DNA of 64,000 nucleotides from Brachypodium distachyon (taxonomy: Eukaryota > Streptophyta > Magnoliopsida > Poales > Poaceae), in contig NC_016135.3 in assembly GCF_000005505.3 (NCBI RefSeq), positions 892,001-956,000 of the forward strand, read 5' to 3'. The notes beneath the pieces are model-generated. The model did not search any database and was not told the origin of the DNA. It worked only from the letters and a program-made list of their open reading frames with translations. A program made the position numbers and the translations under genes. Position 1 is the stretch's first letter. Each line of letters begins with the position of its first letter. Shown piece by piece: positions 12,254 through 23,171 of the stretch.

Positions 12254-12518
12254 GGCCTCTTCCAATGCTTGTCTCTTAACACGTCATCTTAGGCATTTTG
12301 CTGATATTGCACCTTCTTAATGATGAAATTGTCTCTTATGCTAGCGACTGTTTCTTCACGCAAACCAACACAAAGTCATTAATTTTCTCTCACAAAGCTC
12401 TTAAATAAGTGCTATTTTAGATACAACAATAAGAGACAATGCATTCGGGGGTATGGTTTCTTACCATTTATTGTGAGCTAAGAGACAACACCTAAGAGAC
12501 GATGCATTGGGAGTGGCT
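12254..12518. mobile_element. Tourist-like MITE, 265 bp
   Basis: Terminal inverted repeats GGCCTCTTCCAATGC...GTCTCTTA and, reversed, AGCCACTCCCAATGC...GTCTCTTA, flanked by TTA at 12251-12253 and 12519-12521. TTA/TAA duplication is the PIF/Harbinger (Tourist) signature. Termini resemble the MITE at 25062-25347, so they are probably one family. Confidence 0.75.
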
Positions 12519-13059
12519 TTAATTTTGTTGTGTCCGGGCCGGGTTACGACCTGGCCTCTGGGACGCGCATACGCATGTGCACGAACGCTATTAATTAGAA
12601 GTCGTTGAATGAACCAAATCGTTGTTGCCAGGTATTGCTAGCTGCAGCTTGCTCCCTTGGACCGGGGTAATTAAAAACCCTTCTCAACTCATGTCGTTAC
12701 CATGCCCAGGTGAGACGGTCATACGTAACTCAACTGTGTCCCTCCTGGAAAAGCATGAGAGCTGCAGGGCCTGATCCTGAATGCAAAGAGACTGGCAGCC
12801 ATTCAGAAAGGAAGAAGAAACATCGACTACAGAAACGGTTATCAGTAACGGTCAAAAAAGTATATCAGTCGACTGACAGCAAGACAACGACGAAAGACGA
12901 GTCTGACAGCAAGGCAACGACGAAAGGGTGCTAGCTTCATCGACATAGGCTAGATAGCGGTAACTCCCAATAATTCTTTGAAACGATGATGTTTTTAAAT
13001 AAACAAAGGAGTACCCACATCTAAGTCACACGCGTGTGTGTGTGAGAGAGAGAGAGTAA
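12519..13059. other. Intergenic, no gene seen
   Basis: Short ORFs only. A GA/GT-rich simple tract (about 13031-13056) precedes the minisatellite. The stretch 12750-12830 is related to 31190-31260. Confidence 0.45.
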
Positions 13060-13520
13060 AATTTGCATATAAAATAGAAATTTGCATATAAATTTCACGT
13101 GCAATTTTAGTTGCCCAAAAATATTCACCCGCAATTTTTGAAATTGCACCTAAAATTTCACGTCCAATTTTTAAAATCCAAACAAGCCGTCCAAAGGTGC
13201 AATATCAAATTGCACATTTTAAAGTCTAAATTTGCACACAAAATTTCACGTGCAATTTTAGTCCTCTGATGGTGCAATATCCAATTGTAAATTTCAAAAT
13301 CCAAATTTACAAACAAAAATTCACTTGCAAATTTAGCCGTCCAAAGTCGCAATATCCAATTGTACATTCCAAAATCCAAATTTGTAAAAAAAAACATGTG
13401 CAATTTTAGTCATCCGAAGGTGCAATATCCAATCGTAAATTTCAAAATCCAAATTTGCATACAAAATTTCACGTGCAATTTTAGCCGTCCGAAGGTGTAA
13501 TATACAATTGCACATTTTGA
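13060..13520. repeat. AT-rich minisatellite, ~75-bp units
   Basis: The unit, containing AAATTTGCATACAAAATTTC, ACGTGCAATTTTAG and a GGTGCAATATCCAATTG step, recurs at about 13198, 13275, 13350, 13423 and partly 13498, with more diverged units before. Units differ by substitutions and small indels. Open frames on the minus strand with repeated LDF/WIL words are a by-product of the repeat. Confidence 0.85.
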
Positions 13521-15507
13521 ATAAAATAAATGTACAAATTATTCTATAATGCTATTTTACGTTAGTGCACATATATAAATTTGAAAACAAAAGAATCAAG
13601 AGAAATAAAAAGTACAAACAGAAAACAAAACAAGTTATAATTAGAAGCCGTCAGTAGAAAAAAGAAACAGAAAAATGGGGGGCCAAAGGTTCAAACCTGC
13701 GTCTCACCCTACATGCAGAATAGCAACAAACCACCAGACCAGCTCACTGTTTCATTTAGTTATTAGCTTATTTATCATCAGTTAGTTTTCGCGTCGACTG
13801 GGAAAAAAAATTCTCAGACGACTGTGGCCTAGCAAATCCGAAAAAAAAAATTCACGCCTGCATGCACTACCTAAAGAAAACATTCCCGGCCTACAGGGTA
13901 ACCACTGACAGACGACAACCCACCAGTCAGCAAAAGTTGATCGGAAGGTACCATGATCATTTCTACCTACCGTTTCGAAATCATATCGCCTGCAGCCCAG
14001 GAAGCAACGTTTACTGCTCAAATCTCGATCGATCATGGAACTCGAAAGACGCGACCTCCGCCCGAGTCCGTGGCGCACGCAGAACAGAAGCCCAATGCGA
14101 CGTCCCAACACCCAAATCCCAATTCCCAAATCCCTAATCTGCAGCAGGAAAGGATAACCTCCCGAGGAAGCTCCCAAGGGCAACCCGACGTCCCTAATCT
14201 CCAATCGAATTTTGCTCCCTAATCAAGCAATCAAGCAGGCAGCAGTGCAGCAGGTTAATCTACTTCTACTCAGATTAATAAATTTATTTTGTTGTTCATA
14301 GACCATAGGAACTGCTGGACTGTGTTCAGATTAACAAATTTGTTCAGTTCAGATGAAATTATTCATGTCTTTGATCTTTGTGGCGGTCGCGGTGGTCGTA
14401 AAGCCAACTTCAAATTAGCATAAATGAAATTTGCATTTTTATTTTGACTACTTAGAGCTCACTCTATTTGATATAATATGTCTATATATATTGGATATCA
14501 AGACTAAATGTATTCTGTGGAGTTCGTGTTGCTGGCTTTACTTTTTCTCGCCCCCCCTCATCCCGAATTTCTGGCTCCGTCCCTGCACCCTCTGGATGGG
14601 TTTTCATTGGCGGGTGGCCGGTGGAACTTAAAAGGAGTGGTACATCCGTTGATGGCCAAGGCACCCGTCAGTGGATATTGAATCCCCAACGGCACATACT
14701 TACTAGCGGGCGCCGGCCGAAGACAGCGTCCTTTAGTAAAAGGAGTGGTACAGCGTCCTTTAGTAAAAGGCTATTTTCAAGGTAGTGACTATTGAGCATT
14801 ATGTGCTTTCCAAGAAGTTCCGTGGAAAAATCTCATTTTTGGATCTAGAAAAAGGACATGCAATTTGAGTTTTTTGAGTGAATTCAATTTTTTACCCTCA
14901 ACATAACATTTCTGACAATAATTGCCCATTAATTTAACACAAATTCCTCCCGTACATGTACCCTATTTAATGAAATTTCTGCCAGATTTATCCCATTTAG
15001 TGAAACTCACGCATTTAGAAATCGACCAGGCTCGCGATGAGCTCCGAGGTGGCCCGGCACTCCCGTGCCGCCGGTCGATCGACTGATCTCGGCGAGCCAC
15101 GGTCGTCAGGTACATATGTCTTCATCTGCGTGTCACGGCGTCGAGGCCAAGAGCTCACGTGATTCGTGTTAAAGCAAACGTGGTGCTCGGCGCAGGTGCA
15201 AGCCGCGGATAAACCGACTAACTAAAGATTTTGCCCAAACACCCAAGATTTTAAGGACAAACGTGGTGCGTTCACGTTCACTAAACGTGTCATCGGACAC
15301 TAAAATAACAAGTGATGTATTGTCTCGTCTTGATCACAAAAATACATTTTTGCAACCATGTCAATTTCTTTTGGCCAAGTTATCTTTAGTAAGCACAGCA
15401 CCATGACAAAGGAGCCATGCAAAATCTTTATTTTTAGGGGAATCTTGAGTTTCCAAATCATCTGATGATGAAATTGACAATCAGTGTTAATTAGGACTTA
15501 ATAAAGG
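13521..15507. other. Intergenic, no firm gene
   Basis: The stretch 14080-14260 looks like a 5' UTR or first-exon remnant (CCCAAATCCC / CCCTAATC-rich), but no coding exon follows. A 27-bp tandem pair lies at 14724 and 14751 (CAGCGTCCTTTAGTAAAAGG). The rest is unremarkable. Confidence 0.4.
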
Positions 15508-16204
15508 GATTTCAATATGGATGGAGCTGACAATGACCTTTGGCACTTTGCGTGGGGACGCAAATTTTCATCTACTAAAGTTTATCATGCCATGAATCCC
15601 CATGAACCTGCACCTGCTCCCTTTTAGTGGATCTGGAATTCTGCTTGTCAATCCAAACAAAAGTTCTTTTTTTGGCTGCTCATCCAAGATAGGCTTAACA
15701 CACAGGACTTAATGGCCAGAAAAAATTTCTTTGTCAAGAAGAATTTTTGTGTGCTCTGTGATGAAGCTATCAATGAATCTATGGAGCATGTCTTTTTTGA
15801 ATGCTCATTTAGTCAAAGCTTCTGGTGGCGAATTGACATTGAATGGGATACAAATATGAACGTCATTGACATGCTTATTCACACAGCTTCAGGTCCATAA
15901 TGTCAGTTTTAAAGAAACCATGATTCTGAGATGTTGGAGTATTTGGAACCACAGGAACAAGATCATCTTTGACGGATTGGTTAGGAGTTTGGAGAATACT
16001 TATTTCAGATTTTTAGATTACTTCCAACTGATCAAACATAGAGCGAAGCCCAGTCTTAAGGAAGAAACTGGCTAGATACCTTATAAGATTTTCTTTCATC
16101 TTTTCTCATTGTAAATAAACTCATTGTACATACCCATTTATATAATAAAAAATGACGCAGTAGGGATCTTTCTTGCTGTTTCTTCGGAAAAAAAAAAGAT
16201 TTCA
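15508..16204 (+). mobile_element. 5'-truncated LINE (RT zinc-binding tail) with candidate 7-bp target duplication
   Basis: From 15517 the frame reads a LINE ORF2 C-terminus: WHFAWGRKF, KFFFWLLIQDRLNT, a CVLC...H...C zinc-binding pattern (RT zinc-binding domain, PF13966-like) and CWSIWNHRNKIIFDG. In-frame stops (15627 and after HTASGP) and a frame change show decay. The tail has AATAAAAAATGA and a poly-A at about 16188-16197. GATTTCA occurs at 15508-15514 and directly after the poly-A at 16198-16204, consistent with target-primed insertion. Confidence 0.75.
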
Positions 16205-17038
16205 CGAAAAATAGTCCGAATGCAGGCAACACCTAAGAAAAAGAATCGGGTCGGTCTACGAGCTGAAGTGAAACCAGTTTAGCAAACTCCTTGTATAGCG
16301 TGTCCATATGCACACTTGTATTTTTATAAATTTTAAAACTTTTTTATTATTATTGTTCTTTTAAATCCGGGCTCACGAGACCCCGGCAGCGGTTTGTGGT
16401 TGGCGTGCAACGGCGACTTGTCCACGGAATCAAAGAGTGAGGCTGAAAAGAAACGAGCAAGGCATGCATCATATGCATTAATGTGTGTACTTGGCCGCTA
16501 GCTAGCCTACAAAAAGCAAGGGTACGATCGATGTCTGCAAGCTTAATTAAGACTTTTCTTGTCCGGAGTAGGACGTCATTGTCTCTCATGCACGTACGTA
16601 CGGATGCATGTCCCCTTGGAATCGTGTGTGTCCAAATCACCTAGCGTATACAGGGAACTTAACAGAGTAGTGCTAGCTCGGATTAAGACAAAGGACAGAA
16701 TAGGTAGTACAAGGAAGATTTTATTAACAATAAACATAGGGAGAGACTATCTAAGATGAATATTCAGGTAGCAGCTTGCACCCCAACCACATCGGTTGTG
16801 TGTGTGAATTGCTACTCGAATGAATGGCTCACCGGCGTCAAGCTTTAAGTTGCACAGAACAAAACAGAACAAAAACTGTCACGAATAGGTCTTCTAATTC
16901 TAAACCTTAGCTAGACGCCAATGGCATCAGCAGAAACCACATCGATTATGAGCAGAGAAGGTGAATTAAGTAAACTATTTTGGAATTTTAGCGATGTCTT
17001 TATAACCGCGACACTTAAGTTCGGGATTAGAAATAATC
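16205..17038. other. Intergenic, no gene seen
   Basis: No supported ORF or RNA gene. It is flanked by retroposon insertions on both sides. Confidence 0.45.
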
Positions 17039-18151
17039 AAATAGCTGGTCATGCATGGGGCCGTCCGACGGAGAGAAAACAACTCCCCCGACCCCGTCTC
17101 GTCTCCCAGGAGGCGAACCAGGGAGCCCCAGCCCCCGCCAAGCTCCCTCCCCACGCGCCTCTCTGCCACCGGCCTCACCGCGGTGGCGGCGGCTCCCGTC
17201 CTCCTCCAAAGGCGGTGGTCGGGCGGGTACTGGGCCGGCTTCTTCCGGTGAGCAGCTGTCTTCGGCGCAGCAGGCGGCCCGGCCAGGCTGGAGCAGTTGC
17301 GAGGGCGCCGCGCACGCCTTCGTGCGTGTTCCATGCCCGGTGGCAGGCGGTGGTTGGCCAAGGTAGCGGCATTCGCCTGGATCTGAGGTTTCTCGCCTGG
17401 ATCTGGACGGCTGCAACTCCTTTGGCGGCAGGCTCGGTGCTGACCGGCCTGGGATTCTGGGGTGGCGCCCCCCATGGTGGTATGTTGCTTCCCTCGCCGT
17501 GGGTGGGCTTAGGCCGCCGGTTCCCTTCCCCCTTGGTCGCCTCTTGCTGTTCCCCGCCATGGATGGGAGAGGCCGGGGTAAATCTCAGGCCGGCGTTCGC
17601 CGGCCCCTGCAATGACGACGCCCGCTGGTGCCGTATCCCTCCATGGAGGCATTGTGGTGGTCTCTTCCTCAGATCCGGGTGAAAACCCTAGGCCCTGTGT
17701 GGACCAGGCAACGGCGACACCGTTGTGTTGCATGCTCCTTGGAGACGTTGTCTTGGATCTGTGGATTCCTTGCAGGTGGGGTGGTGTTGGTGATTTCGGG
17801 GAGCGGCCTTCCCTGGCTTCATTCTTCGGTTGTCGTCGATCTCATGTTCATGTCTCGTGAATAGCTTCGTGTTCCTGGTGTTGCCTCGGCTATTCGGTGC
17901 CTTTCGACGGAGTGAATGGCCGTGGTGATGACAGTTGAGTTGGCGTAGATGCTTGTGTGCATTGCAATGTCTTAGTGTTGTGTGGCCTTTCGATGGCATT
18001 AGGAGTGCTCCTCTTGCGATGCATGTGTGCTTCGTTGTGGCGATGATCGTCATATAAGCCATCTCGGATTGCTTTGTTATTCTTTGTAACTCTCCTTCTT
18101 AATATATTGAAAGCAGGGTTGTCTGCCTTTTGTCAAAAATAGCTGGTCATG
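17039..18151 (+). mobile_element. GC-rich retroposon, 1,083 bp, with 15-bp target-site duplication
   Basis: AAATAGCTGGTCATG occurs at 17039-17053 and again at 18137-18151, bracketing an insert (17054-18136). The insert starts GC-rich and gene-like (Arg/Pro/Gly-rich open frames), becomes GT-rich, and ends AATATATTGAAAG...TGCC...TCAAA, a 3' tail type seen on non-LTR retroposons. There is no RT coding and no terminal inverted repeat. It is probably a non-autonomous LINE-mobilised copy or a retro-copied host RNA. The parent is not recognised. Confidence 0.75.
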
Positions 18152-18248
18152 TAGTACTGTAGACTACAGTTGAAGCTAAAAAAACTGTACGAAATTTAGT
18201 CTAAATAGCTCGTCATTTAGTATAAATATATGGGTTTATAAGTTTAGA

Positions 18249-19743
18249 GAAAAGTATATCTTTTTGTCTCTCAACTTGTCAGAAAGTTCTCTTTTCGTCC
18301 CTCAACTACGTACAAAACCAGACCAACTAACCTTCAACTTTTAAAAGCAGACAACTTAAGTCCTTCTCTCGAGCCGAAGCGGTTTTTTCGACGAGGTGGT
18401 GTGCTTTTGACCACATGACCCTCAAGATCACCCACTAGCTCTCTCCTTGTCATCCACATCTCCTTCTCGTTCCGGGTGAACAATAGCAGTGACAGAATCC
18501 TGCATCCATTAATTGTGAAAATATATTTTTTAATTGATCTAGAGTTTTTCATTTTTGCAGGTTATTTTCAGAGTTACACGATGGATTCGACTATGTGGGT
18601 TCCAGCATCTCAGCGAGAGCTTTTGGATATTAGATGCATCCACCTGGAGATGGTCACTTAGGATATCTTCAGTCGGACTATCTGACGGTGTATTAAACGT
18701 TTAGATGCATAGACTCGCTTTTTTCTGCTGGCACTATTTTCCGATCAGTGAATTATTTGTTTTTTGTTACTCTGCAATCAAAATGGATGCGTGCATCCAG
18801 AGGTTGAGGATTGCATCCTTTTTTTGAAAAAGAATGGAGCAGCTACAGCAGATCTTTTCTTTTCCTCTCGCCATGTGACCAGGTCCTTTTGTGGACTTGC
18901 CGTGCTGCTCCGAGGTACACGTCACATCCAGCACGTCGTCCACAACCCGGAACATCAGCCTGACGGAGCTAATTTATCACCGGACGCGTTGTAACTCCAT
19001 CACATCTTAGATCAGGTCAAAACTGTTCGAAAATTAAGCAATTTCAAAAATAACAAATTAATGGTTAATTTCATAATATAGATCATGACGATAGTAGCAA
19101 CTAGTATATGCATCTCGAATATACTAGAGGTATTCAACAGCACAATCAACAATAGTATGATCTCGTAGATCATAACTAAACAGTAGATCGGATCATGCAG
19201 GCATATGTCGGTTTGGTTTAGGAAACCTGAACCGACTCCATAAAATCTGCACGCGTCCGTAACAGATTTCAAAAATACCTCGCGCGCGTGACAAAAAGAT
19301 AAGAAGCCCGGCACCGCACCGACCAGGCACGGCACGGCTCGAACTCGAAATCGATCCACGAAACGCGGCGCGCGCGTCGAGGCGAGCGGAGAAGAAGGAG
19401 GAGCGTGCGTGGGGATTTCCCTTGCTTACTTGCTCAATAGGTGAGAAGCAACATACCTTATATGTTGGTCTCACTCACTCTAAACTAGTAAGGTGTGACT
19501 ATTTTCATTCCCACTTTTCTCATCCCATTTCATGAATGGGCCTTTAAGATTTTTCAGAATTTATTAAATTTGGGCTTGGGCTGATCAGGCCCACAACTCA
19601 AATTCTAACAAAAACCACGCTCGGCTCGAGAGAGGGATTAAACTTGTTCGGTTTTAAAAGTTGAAGGGTTAATTTGTCCGATTTTGTAGTTGAGTAACGA
19701 AAAACAAACTTTCTGATGAGTCGGGTGACGAAAAAATATATTC
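18249..19743. mobile_element. Mutator-like element with ~140-bp inverted repeats
   Basis: The sequence 18249-18395 is the imperfect inverse of 19600-19743: shared steps are CAACTTGTCAGAAAGT / CTCATCAGAAAGT, TTCAACTTTTAAAA and CTCTCGAGCCGA. Flanks TAAGTTTAG and TAAATTTTA are at best a degraded 9-bp duplication. No transposase is present; the interior holds a LINE 3' fragment. The long TIRs fit the MULE class. Confidence 0.6.
18511..18845 (+). mobile_element. LINE 3'-end fragment (same family as 25351-26270)
   Basis: The coding trace (ASQRELLDIRCIHLEM...RCIKRLDA) and the following tail (CAATCAAAATGG, GTGCATC, GAGGTTGAGGATT, poly-A-like run) align with 25930-26270. It contains frameshifts and stops and lies within the Mutator-like element. 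Confidence 0.65.
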
Positions 19744-20150
19744 TAAATTTTAACGGCCAAAGCTTTCTTGGTTCATACGGTGAATTAAGTAAACAGTATT
19801 AAAATTTGAGAGAAATCTTTCATGGGTAGTAAGAAGTTTAAGATTGAGAATTTCTCCCTCCGTATTTTAATGTAAGACGTGTATTTTTTTTCCACGAATA
19901 TTAACACACCGATTAGACGAGAGCGTTTTACGCCGAGCGCCATGCAGCCTGGCCGATTCCCAATTCAACTCCCACGATAAAAACTGCCCCTTAATTACTG
20001 CCTTGCATGGATGCAACTACCAAATGCAACTGCCCCTTACATTTGGAAACTCGGCAGGAAATCCGAGAACCGGGAGAACATATCGTACGTCGTGTCTCGT
20101 CTCCCACGGCACAATTTTCACGTGCTGTGGCCGAGCTCCTAGCCAACTTG
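19744..20150. other. Promoter-side sequence of the terpene synthase
   Basis: It carries half of a degraded Stowaway (TTCTCCCTCCGTATTTT at about 19852) and otherwise no feature apart from the core promoter just downstream. Confidence 0.4.
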
Positions 20151-20152
20151 CA

Positions 20153-20162
20153 ATATAAATAC
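20153..20162 (+). promoter_or_regulatory. TATA box of terpene synthase gene
   Basis: ATATAAATAC, about 138 bp before the ATG, followed by an AC-rich leader (ACAACATCACAACAAACAAC) typical of plant 5' UTRs. Confidence 0.6.
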
Positions 20163-20290
20163 ACATCTAAGCTGGCTATACTCTCTCACACAACATCACA
20201 ACAAACAACAAGTAGCTAAAATTAAGCTAGAGGGAGCGAGCTAGCTAGTTTTGCGAATCCTAACAGGAAAGCAGCTGCAAACCTATAGTC

Positions 20291-23171
20291 ATGGCCTGGC
20301 AATTACAATCGAGGACGTGCTTCCGGCCATCGTCAACGCACCCGGTCCCGGTCCGCTGCTGCTCGGGGCCGGCTCGGCGCTCGGCGAACTACGCGCCCAG
20401 CTCCTGGGACTACGACTCCCTCTTGCTGTCGCTCCACAACAATGGCCAACTCAACCATCCGGTGATATTATATCCCTTAGATATCACCCTCTCCGTTATT
20501 AAATATAAGAAGTCCTAACTTCGTTCTAAGTCTCGGAAACATATTCAAATTTAATCAAGTTTGTAGAAAAAACTACTTCCTCCGACCCGTATTACTTGTC
20601 TCAAATTTGTCAAATATGGATGTATCTATGTTTAAAACCGTCTAGATACATGTAATATTTCGACAAGTAATTTCGGCCGGAAAAAGTATTAAAATTTACA
20701 ATATCAAATGAGTATCCCCTTTATAACTAAAATAAGTTTGACTTGGACAAAACTAAGACTTCTTGTATTTACAAACGAAGGTGGTACTGAAATTATATTT
20801 TTAGAAATAAGGTTTTTGATAATGAAAGCTTTATACATTATTGACTTATATATGAGTCGTTGTATCAAAACTACATCCCACAGACCACTCAAATTATATC
20901 CACAGTATGGACCGGAACAGTTTTTTGCAAATTCATTAATTGATTAACACATAACTTAATGGCACATGCAGGTCGGACGAGCTTGGAGCTTTGATAGATT
21001 GAAGGCTAGCGTGAGGGAGCGTCTGACAGCGGCTTGCAGATCAGGTGACGGCGGCCACCACCAAGGTGCGAAGCTCAGGCTCGTCGACACGATCCAACGG
21101 CTCGGCGTCGCCTACCACTTCGACAACGAGATGACCGACATCCTCGCCTCCATCCATAGCTGCAGATGGGATAATGATGACGATGTTGCTTCCACTGCCT
21201 TGGGGTTCAGGTTGCTCAGGGCAAATGGCTTCCCAGTCACCCCCGGAGGTACCTAACTGGAGTAGCTAGCTCATAATTTGAAATATATATATATATATAT
21301 ATTAATTAATTTTCTTGAGAGGAGCATTATTTAAGGACTGATTCTAACTGATTCTCTAAGTCACCAGAAAATATACCAGGAGTCCAAACTGATTATTGTT
21401 CTATTATGTAAATGTAGAACATTTGAAAAATCTCAAGCACCGATCAGAATGCCACCTCACATCAGCACTCCGGAAGGACGATGTTACGGAGCTCCTCTCA
21501 CTCTATGAGGCTTCATACCTTGCGTTCCGAGACGAAGAATCATTGGATCAAGCAAGAAAGCCCTCTGCCTACGCTCTGAGAGAGCTCTTGCCATCCATGG
21601 ATCCCCACTTACGTCAAAGCGTGGTTCATGCTCTGGAACTACCATTGCACTGGAGATCTCCAAGACTAGAAGCAAGATGGTTCATAGATCACAAGGGTAG
21701 AGACCTTAGAAATCCAGATCCGCTGCTCCTGCGATTCGCAATGATGGATTTCGACGACGTGCAAAGTGTGCATCAGCAAGAACTTGTCAGACTAACAAGG
21801 TAATATAATTTATTAAGCTTCAAACCTGCAGTACGTTAACCCTGATTAATTTTTTTTGCAGATAATCTAGGTTCGACTTGATAGTGAAATTTAGTTGTGA
21901 TCTCCGCTAATCGATTTTTTTGTAGATGGTGGAAGGAGACTGGCCTTGGTGAGAAGATGGGGTTTGCGAGAGATCGTCTCAAGGAATGCTATCATTACGC
22001 AAATGGAATCGTTTGGGAGCCAAGCCTCGGATCATGCCGAGAAGTGCTTGTTAAAGTTGCAAATCTAATTGTTCACTTGGATGATGTTTACGATGTGTAT
22101 GGAACCCTAGATGAACTCATCCTCTTCACTGACGCCATTGGAAGGTAACTTTACATATGTAGCATTGCATTCTTCATGATTCAAGAGACTTTCTTATCAT
22201 ATAGCATGTAAAATAATAAGGCACCCCATAATTTAAAATTGATTTATGCTGAAATAAATATTAATGTCAGGTGGGAAGAAAGCCCTAGTGAAATGCTCCC
22301 TGAATATGCACGGGCACTATACTCTGTTATGTACAACACATCCAATGAGATGGCAGAAAATGTGCTGAAAAAACATGGCGTCGATGTGCGTTCCCTTCTT
22401 CGTAAAGCGGTAAGAACTATCATTCATATCTAGAAGGGAATAAAATTTTTGATAATCCAGTATATATGTTTTACTAAAGAAACCTCGTAAACATTACATA
22501 ATACTACAGTGGCATGACATGGCGAAGACGTTCTTGGTGGAGGCAAAGTGGCACCATGGAAACCACAGACCAATCCTCAAGGAGTACCTCGACAACGGGT
22601 CGGTTTCATCCTCTGCACCGTTATTGTTGCAACACGCATTTCCCATGCTCAACATGGAAGTCACGACAAAGTCACTTGACCAAGTCCGAAGCTACCCTAG
22701 ATTAGTTCAGTCTGCTTCACTGATTTTGCGCCTCTGCAACGACTCCGCGACACACTCCGTGAGGACATTCTATTCCGCTTTTTGGTTCTTTGATGTTCCA
22801 TCTCACCAGAAGATGATTTTTTTTCTGAGTGTATTCCCATGCTTATTGTGTGAAATCATCTATAACAGGCTGAGCTAGAGAGAGGAGATGCACCATCTTC
22901 CATAGCTATCCATATGTGGGAGAACAGCTCTAGTGAGCAAGAGTCTCGCCAAGCCATGGAAGACCTTACCATAGATGCTTGGAAGTCGATTAACGAAGAC
23001 ACATTAGAACACTGCCAATTTTCCAGATCTTTTGCCAAGACATGTGTGAATTTGGCTCGAATCTCGCATTGTGTCTACCAAGGTGGGGATGGTTTTGGTT
23101 CACCAGATGGTCTGAAGAATATGCAGATCAGAGAGCTGTTCTTGGAGCCTTTCATGGCTGATAAACGTTAA
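20291..23171 (+). CDS. Terpene synthase, probable plastidial monoterpene (TPS-b-like) cyclase, 7 exons, 579 aa
   Basis: Exons 20291-20461, 20972-21248, 21418-21799, 21926-22144, 22271-22409, 22510-22758 and 22869-23171 join with GT-AG introns and matching phases into one uninterrupted frame. Class I terpene synthases ionise a prenyl diphosphate with Mg ions. Visible are RR at 29-30 with W at 39 (RRx8W), RDR (about 292-294), DDVYD at 329-333 (DDxxD) and NDSATHSAE at 473-481 (NSE motif, with Ser where Leu/Ile/Val is usual). The first ~28 residues are Ser/Arg/Pro-rich, like a plastid transit peptide. Length and seven-exon layout fit angiosperm TPS-a/b genes. Exon 2 begins VGRAWSF, where relatives read like SDELGALID; that ancestral text is visible one frame over, so a small frame slip may have altered this stretch. 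Product is unknown. TPS-a (sesquiterpene) cannot be excluded. Confidence 0.9.
20576..20686. mobile_element. Degenerate Stowaway MITE in terpene synthase intron 1
   Basis: CTTCCTCCGACCCGTATTAC at the left and the imperfect complement (GTAATTTCGGCCGGAAAAAG) at the right, with TA on both sides. Confidence 0.6.
21283..21302. repeat. (AT)n microsatellite in terpene synthase intron 2
   Basis: Ten AT dinucleotides, a likely polymorphic marker. Confidence 0.85.

Noticed and set aside
13158..13515. Minus-strand frames with repeated LDF / WIL words that resemble a repeat protein
   Set aside because: They arise from the 75-bp minisatellite; the frames lack a conserved start and break where units vary in length.
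16921..17682. 253-aa plus-strand ORF
   Set aside because: It crosses the 15-bp target duplication into the retroposon, so it joins unrelated sequences, and it is Arg/Pro/Gly-rich without a domain.
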